NCBI GenBank assembly: GCA_024275095.1
Contig: JAJRZV010000041.1
Span: forward strand, 1 to 10,257
Direction of reading: 5' to 3'
Origin: a bacterium
GTDB lineage: Bacteria; JAJRZV01
Length of the DNA: 10,257 bases
This document shows positions 6,398 through 10,257 of the stretch, piece by piece. Under the pieces are notes generated by a model, which made no database searches, was not told the DNA's origin, and saw only the letters and a program-made list of their open reading frames with translations. Within the stretch, counting starts at the first letter, position 1. Each line of letters begins with the position of its first letter. The position numbers were made by a program, and so were the translations under genes.

Positions 6398-7103
6398 TGT
6401 TATCTCCATCAATAATTTTGTACTTCTTCAGCAAATTTTTAAGCGAACCGTTTCTGGAGTCGTCTTTACCTTTCTCACGATGATTTTCTTCATCATCAGG
6501 AGCTTCTTCCACAAGTTCGATCGCGTTTTCCTCACCTTGATCAAATGTTTCTTCATCTTCCTCGATTTCTTCAGTAAGTTCTATATCTTCCTCGATCTCC
6601 TCTGTAAGTTCAATATGAGAGTCCTCATCCACCTCTTCCTCAAGTTCTAAGGTCCCATCATCCTCGCTTCCCTCGACTTCTTCTTGGAGTGTGATCTCCC
6701 CACCAGTGGCTTCTATGAACTCTTCAATGCTTGAATAAAAAAGTGGGCACTGTTCTACAATCTCTGCATCTTCAGCGTCTTTCAAACGACTAACCTTTAT
6801 TTCTTCCATTACAAAACCCATGGACTCACAAAACTCTACAGCACGCTCGAGCGCTTTATGCACATCTCCAGGAGCTACAGGTCCCGGAGGGGTGTAAAAT
6901 TCAAGTGACATCACATCAGGAAGGAAAAACACGATGTCAACTTCTACGCCCTTACCCGCCTTTTGAGCAATTACAAAAGCCCTGGCACGCTGGGCCCCAC
7001 TGGTTTGAGACACAATATCAGGTTCATTAACAGACATGTAAAAAGCCATAAGTTCCTCTCGGTTTATTTTTTTGTGTTTTAACCGAGAATTGTATTTAAA
7101 CAT
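6384..7103 (-). CDS. Uncharacterised protein with a compact N-terminal domain and a highly acidic repetitive tail
   Basis: I do not recognise the family. The product is 239 residues from the first ATG. Residues about 19-130 look globular and well composed, with a MSVNEPDIVSQTSGAQRARAF segment, a strand-like VEVDIVFFLPDVMSLEFYTPPGPV and a helix-like VHKALERAVEFCESMGFVMEEI. Residues about 140-215 are extremely acidic: 37 of 67 residues in the core are Asp or Glu. This part includes two near-perfect copies of IELTEEIEED. The last 25 residues are basic and polar. There is no signal peptide or membrane segment, so it is likely cytoplasmic. The ATG directly follows the kinase stop (TAAATG). An alternative start at 7049, with GAGAGG five bases before it, would give 221 residues. 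The tail could bind a basic partner, metal or RNA, but that is speculation. Confidence 0.8.
   Translation of the reverse strand: MFKYNSRLKHKKINREELMAFYMSVNEPDIVSQTSGAQRARAFVIAQKAGKGVEVDIVFFLPDVMSLEFYTPPGPVAPGDVHKALERAVEFCESMGFVMEEIKVSRLKDAEDAEIVEQCPLFYSSIEEFIEATGGEITLQEEVEGSEDDGTLELEEEVDEDSHIELTEEIEEDIELTEEIEEDEETFDQGEENAIELVEEAPDDEENHREKGKDDSRNGSLKNLLKKYKIIDGDNNEKN
6404..6407 (-). promoter_or_regulatory. Ribosome-binding site deciding the TPR lipoprotein start
   Basis: GGAG on the minus strand lies inside the last codons of the upstream acidic-protein gene, six bases before the ATG at 6397. It supports the internal ATG over the earlier in-frame TTG/ATG pair. Confidence 0.55.
6557..6616 (-). 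repeat. Tandem 30-bp repeat inside the acidic-tail gene
   Basis: Two adjacent 30-base units (6557-6586 and 6587-6616) agree at 26 of 30 positions and encode the repeated decapeptide IELTEEIEED. Three of the four differences are silent or conserve the acidic pattern at protein level. The unit length is a multiple of three, so expansion or contraction would keep the frame. Confidence 0.8.
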
Positions 7104-8045
7104 TTACCCTCTCAGTGAACTCTTTTCGAGGGGTTCAAAATCTGTCATCTTTCTGAACAGAGAAAAGCGACGATAGAGTTCCTCATCGCTCATTGAAATA
7201 AGACCTTTCACACTGAACTCTTCTACAGTAAATGATGCAACAACACTCCCCATTACCACTGCCTGCCTGAACGTTACAGGATCTACAGCACCCGAAGAAT
7301 CAAGATGCCTGTCCAACCAGCCCAGCACACCCCCCGCAAAAGAATCTCCTGCGCCCGTAGGATCTTTGACGGTGTCGAGCGGAAACGCCGGTACAAAGAA
7401 CACGCCTTCTTTTGAAAAGCAAATGGCACCATATTCACCGCGCTTTACAATAAGGGTTTCGACCCCCCTGGCCTGAAGTTTTTTGTAAGCCCTGACCAGA
7501 TTGGGCTCTTCTGTAAGAAAACGCAATTCTCCTTCATTCATAAATACAATATCACATCGTTCCATCACCTTGAAAACACTGTCGCGTTTGGAAGAAATCC
7601 AGAAATCCATGGTGTCACATGCTTTAATGGAAGCACCTTCGCACGCTGAAAGAACTTTCATTTGAAGGTCAGGGTCAATATTGGCAAGAAATACGATATC
7701 GTATTTTTGACCATCCATTTTCGTTCCGGGATCAAATTTTTCAAACACGTTCAACTGTGTGTCGAGTGTATGGGCAGTGTTCATATCATACTCGTACCGT
7801 CCGACCCATCTAAAGGTCTGTCCTTCTGCCACTTTCACGTACTCCAGTGAAATACCGAGCTCCTCGAGAAGGCGCCTGTCATCATCCCGAAAGTCTGTGC
7901 CAACCACACTTATTGGAATCACACGTGTGAATCGAGAAGCGGCAATGGAGAAATATACTGCAGAACCACCCAGTGCTTCCTTTACACGGCCAAAAGGGGT
8001 TTCGATCGTATCATAAGCAATACTCCCTGTAACAAGAATACTCAT
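7104..8045 (-). CDS. PfkB-family carbohydrate or nucleoside kinase
   Basis: 313 residues, typical of the ribokinase/PfkB superfamily. These enzymes phosphorylate a hydroxymethyl group of a sugar or nucleoside with ATP. The N-terminal region carries the GGSAVYFSIAASRF motif (26-39), the family's GG signature. NEGE at 170-173 is the NXXE phosphate/magnesium motif. DPTGAGDSFAGG at 228-239 is the C-terminal signature, with catalytic base D234 and the anion hole GAGD. The gene overlaps the MTA phosphorylase stop by four bases (ATGA), the tightest coupling in the window. That suggests a related substrate such as a nucleoside or a ribose derivative. The phosphorylase product is already phosphorylated, so the kinase is not needed for that step itself, and its true substrate is open. 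The stop is immediately followed by the next gene's ATG. Confidence 0.9.
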   Translation of the reverse strand: MSILVTGSIAYDTIETPFGRVKEALGGSAVYFSIAASRFTRVIPISVVGTDFRDDDRRLLEELGISLEYVKVAEGQTFRWVGRYEYDMNTAHTLDTQLNVFEKFDPGTKMDGQKYDIVFLANIDPDLQMKVLSACEGASIKACDTMDFWISSKRDSVFKVMERCDIVFMNEGELRFLTEEPNLVRAYKKLQARGVETLIVKRGEYGAICFSKEGVFFVPAFPLDTVKDPTGAGDSFAGGVLGWLDRHLDSSGAVDPVTFRQAVVMGSVVASFTVEEFSVKGLISMSDEELYRRFSLFRKMTDFEPLEKSSLRG

Positions 8046-8899
8046 GAGATGTACCTGGAAATAATTATTTTCAATTTTTCCTTAACATCCCCAGATATTA
8101 CAGAAGGTGATGTAATAATGGCATCTTTTAATGCACTCGCGCAGCCACATTCTGCAGTAAGTTCGTTCACATGAGCTGCAACCTCAAGTGCCACCTTCCG
8201 GGCTTTGTGAACGTTTTCATTCATTGTTTTAATAATTTCTTCCACGGTTACAACCTCGCTGGATATACGCCAGCAATCATAATCCGTCACAAGCGCAAGA
8301 GTGGCATAACATATTTCTGCTTCCCGTGCCAGTTTCGCTTCTGTTGCATTGGTCATGCCTATAACGTCCACTCCCCACGAGCGATATGTTAAAGATTCTG
8401 CTCTGGAAGAAAACTGGGGCCCTTCAATACATACATACGTACCACGCGAAACTTTCCCGGTAACCCTGCGAACACTTTCTTCCAGCAATGCTGAAAGTTG
8501 TGGGCAAACCGGATCTGCCATCGATACATGCGCTACAATTCCATTTTCAAAAAAAGTGCTCTTACGCCTATACGTCCGATCAATAAACTGTTCAACCACC
8601 ACAAGGTCCCCTGGCTTCACTTCTTCCTTCATACTTCCCACGGCACTGACGGAAAGAATTCTGTCGACACCAACACTTTTCAAAGCATAAATGTTCGCCT
8701 GATAATTAATATCCGATGGACTGTAACAGTGTCCACGCCCGTGACGAGAGAGAAATACCACATCGCTCCCCCCCAATCTCCCAAAGATGAGTGCATCTGA
8801 TGGATCACCAAATGGAGTTTTAACAGTTCTCTCTTCCAGCACCTCCAGTTCTTCCATTTGATACAAACCACTCCCTCCAATGATTCCCAAAAGTCCCAT
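8042..8899 (-). CDS. mtnP: S-methyl-5'-thioadenosine phosphorylase
   Basis: 285 residues, a purine nucleoside phosphorylase of the MTAP family. It splits methylthioadenosine, the by-product of polyamine synthesis and other SAM-dependent reactions, into adenine and 5-methylthioribose 1-phosphate. Visible motifs are GIIGGSGLY (5-13), TPFGDPSDAL (28-37), SRHGRGH (51-57, phosphate), PSDINYQANIYALK (61-74), SVSAVGSM (83-90), CIEGPQFSSRAES (157-169) and GMTNATEAKLAREAEICYA. TDYDCW (205-210) carries the Asp pair (D206, D208) that in characterised MTAPs favours 6-aminopurine bases, so adenine-type substrates are expected. A C-x-C (251-253) lies near the C-terminus. A similar pair forms a disulfide in a Sulfolobus enzyme. 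The GTG at 8905 is in frame but lies in the ribosome-binding site, and the ATG at 8899 follows GGAGG by five bases. Confidence 0.93.
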   Translation of the reverse strand: MGLLGIIGGSGLYQMEELEVLEERTVKTPFGDPSDALIFGRLGGSDVVFLSRHGRGHCYSPSDINYQANIYALKSVGVDRILSVSAVGSMKEEVKPGDLVVVEQFIDRTYRRKSTFFENGIVAHVSMADPVCPQLSALLEESVRRVTGKVSRGTYVCIEGPQFSSRAESLTYRSWGVDVIGMTNATEAKLAREAEICYATLALVTDYDCWRISSEVVTVEEIIKTMNENVHKARKVALEVAAHVNELTAECGCASALKDAIITSPSVISGDVKEKLKIIISRYIS

Positions 8900-8904
8900 T
8901 ATCA

Positions 8905-8909
8905 CCTCC
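8905..8909 (-). promoter_or_regulatory. Ribosome-binding site deciding the mtnP start
   Basis: GGAGG, part of GGGAGGTGA, lies five bases before the ATG at 8899. The in-frame GTG that starts the longest frame (8905) is itself part of this site, so it cannot be the start. Confidence 0.8.
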
Positions 8910-8956
8910 CTCGTACTGAAAGATTCAACTGGCCGGCACCTCTGCCAAAAGGAATT

Positions 8957-10042
8957 TTATCGTGACGCCCTCTCTCCTTCAATAAAAGGAGTTTTGCCCT
9001 GAAGATAGGTGATACCAAGCTGTCCACAGGCCGCTTTTACTCCCTTCGCCTTGCTTTCCCGCACAGTAGTAAGTATGCTCCTGTCAAGAAGTTGTTTTTG
9101 AAAAACTCTCACACGTTCCGGGCTGGGTCTCTTCCACTGAGAACCTGGTATTTCATTATACGGAATAAGGTTAACCTTACACCTGAAAGTAATCAGTGAT
9201 GCCAGAGTGCTGGCATCTTCTGCGCTATCGTTAAAGTTTTCAATCAGAAGATATTCCAGGGTAATCAACCGCCGTACCCTGGAAGCAAGTTCCTTTAATG
9301 TTTTGAAAATATCGTCCAGTGGAGCTGCTTCAGCTGCCCGTGGCATTATCGCCCGGCGGCGGTTTTCATCTGGAGCATGGAGAGAAACGGCCAGGTTGGC
9401 ACTACATTGCTCAACAAACTTTTTCATTTTATCAGGCAGACCTATTGTGCTTACTGTAATGCGTCTGGGAGAAATCTGAAACCCCTCTTCCGCTGATATC
9501 GTCCCGATAGCCTGAATTACCTCTTTCATATTCAACAACGGTTCTCCCATTCCCATAAACACCACATTGGTTATTCCTTTATTCCACCTGTTCAGGGCGT
9601 ACCGGTGCATCCATATCAGTTGTTCGAGAATTTCGCCTGAAGAAAGATTTCTGAAAAGGCCAATGCGTCCCGTGGCGCAGAATGTACAGGCAAGCGCACA
9701 TCCTGATTGAGACGAAACACAAGCCGTGATACGGTCACCATCCGGCATCAACACACTTTCAATGGGGTATCCTTCAACAGTGGCGAAAAGGAACTTCGCG
9801 CTTCCGTCATCGTCTTTGACAATTCCTTTCAGGTGGAGAGAACCCAAAACAAAAAATTCCTCCAGCACAGAAGCAGCAACCTTACCAAGTCCTTTAACCG
9901 CCGCAAACGAATCTACTGCTCGTTTGTAAAGGAACTGAAAAACCAGCTTTGCTTTAAAAGGCTGTATCTTTTTCTCCAGTAAAAATTCCGAGAGCTCTTT
10001 TAAAGAAATTTCATAAATATTTTTTTTACCGGCACCGCTCAT
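8957..10042 (-). CDS. rlmN: 23S rRNA (adenine-2503 C2)/tRNA methyltransferase RlmN
   Basis: 361 residues, the usual length. RlmN is a radical SAM enzyme that adds a methyl group to C2 of A2503 in 23S rRNA and A37 of some tRNAs, via a methylated-cysteine intermediate. The iron-sulfur motif is CALACTFC with C115, C119 and C122 (CX3CX2C). VFMGMGEPLLN (161-171) is the SAM-binding GGE-like motif, VSTIGLP and AVSLHAPDENRR follow, and NLIPYNEIPGSQWKRPS (291-307) is typical. The second essential cysteine is C339 in AACGQLG. A Cfr-type resistance enzyme is unlikely, because the C-terminal KAACGQL ending and overall layout are RlmN-like. The ATG overlaps the ndk stop by one base (TGATG). A GTG one codon earlier is an alternative. 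No ribosome-binding site is visible, so coupling to ndk is likely. Codons 6-8 contain a run of eight A. Confidence 0.95.
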   Translation of the reverse strand: MSGAGKKNIYEISLKELSEFLLEKKIQPFKAKLVFQFLYKRAVDSFAAVKGLGKVAASVLEEFFVLGSLHLKGIVKDDDGSAKFLFATVEGYPIESVLMPDGDRITACVSSQSGCALACTFCATGRIGLFRNLSSGEILEQLIWMHRYALNRWNKGITNVVFMGMGEPLLNMKEVIQAIGTISAEEGFQISPRRITVSTIGLPDKMKKFVEQCSANLAVSLHAPDENRRRAIMPRAAEAAPLDDIFKTLKELASRVRRLITLEYLLIENFNDSAEDASTLASLITFRCKVNLIPYNEIPGSQWKRPSPERVRVFQKQLLDRSILTTVRESKAKGVKAACGQLGITYLQGKTPFIEGERASR

Positions 10043-10257
10043 CACGGTGTTTCTATTTCAGGAAAAAAGAATCTTATTTCCAGCTTCGCGTTCTCAACTG
10101 AATCAGACCCGTGAATAGCGTTTTTCTCCACATCCGTGGCGTAAAGTTTACGCAAAGTACCCGGCTCGGCCTTCGCCGGATCCGTCGCTCCCATAATATC
10201 CCTGACCCTTTTAACAGCATTTTCTCCTTCCAGAACCGCTGCTATACAGGGCCCGGA
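10042..10257 (-). CDS. ndk: Nucleoside diphosphate kinase, C-terminal half (5' end beyond the window)
   Basis: Only the last 71 residues are visible; the frame is open to the right edge. The enzyme balances nucleoside triphosphate pools by moving the terminal phosphate from ATP to other NDPs through a phosphohistidine. The fragment covers the most diagnostic part of the family: [14 protein letters not shown], then the substrate-binding stretch [19 protein letters not shown] (22-40), and [12 protein letters not shown] (46-57), whose His (residue 49 of the fragment) is the phosphorylated catalytic residue. It ends in IRFFFPE, the usual NDK terminus. The stop codon overlaps the rlmN start, making ndk the nearest upstream member of the block. 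The fragment is intact as far as it goes. Confidence 0.96.
   Translation of the reverse strand, partial: SGPCIAAVLEGENAVKRVRDIMGATDPAKAEPGTLRKLYATDVEKNAIHGSDSVENAKLEIRFFFPEIETP

Overview
The window is a compact, almost entirely minus-strand stretch of a bacterial chromosome. It holds ten complete protein genes, one tRNA gene, and partial genes at both edges. Every supported gene reads right to left, and most neighbours overlap or sit within a few bases of each other. The core proteins are intact housekeeping enzymes. The PGK carries sequence variants (NDAFAVSH, a GGGDTDVA-type nucleotide loop, a long STGGGAF end) that I recall from Geobacter-like Desulfobacterota. That makes an anaerobic Desulfobacterota-type or neighbouring lineage my best guess, at low confidence and from memory rather than any search. 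TPI and PGK are separate genes, which argues against a Thermotoga-type PGK-TPI fusion.

In transcription order (right to left), a first tight block holds the 3' end of ndk, rlmN (23S rRNA/tRNA m2A methyltransferase), an MTA phosphorylase, a PfkB-family sugar or nucleoside kinase, an unrecognised protein with a very acidic repetitive tail, a six-TPR lipoprotein and a ROK-family sugar kinase. A strong sigma70-like promoter whose -35 box overlaps the ROK stop codon then starts a second block: gap, pgk, tpiA (three consecutive steps of lower glycolysis and gluconeogenesis) and secG (Sec translocon). tRNA-Leu(GAG), with its own TATAAT promoter, follows.

Downstream of the tRNA lies the only sizeable non-coding stretch (765-1159). 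It contains an exact 26-bp copy of the tRNA-Leu 3' end, 234 bp from the original. Between the copies are three back-to-back hairpins flanked by an 8-bp direct repeat, and beyond the distal copy is a weak terminator-like hairpin. This looks like the footprint of a lost or miniature mobile element that entered between the tRNA and its original downstream sequence. A well-spaced promoter next to a small palindrome then drives a gene for a family 5 (oligopeptide-type) ABC transporter solute-binding lipoprotein, which runs off the left edge.

Functionally, the right block combines nucleotide and S-adenosylmethionine by-product metabolism (NDK, MTA phosphorylase, PfkB kinase; RlmN is itself a radical SAM enzyme). 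The middle block handles sugar phosphorylation and triose-phosphate metabolism. I see no defence system, CRISPR array, intact transposase or integrase. The less ordinary items are the tRNA-Leu duplication with its hairpin array and the uncharacterised acidic-tail protein.
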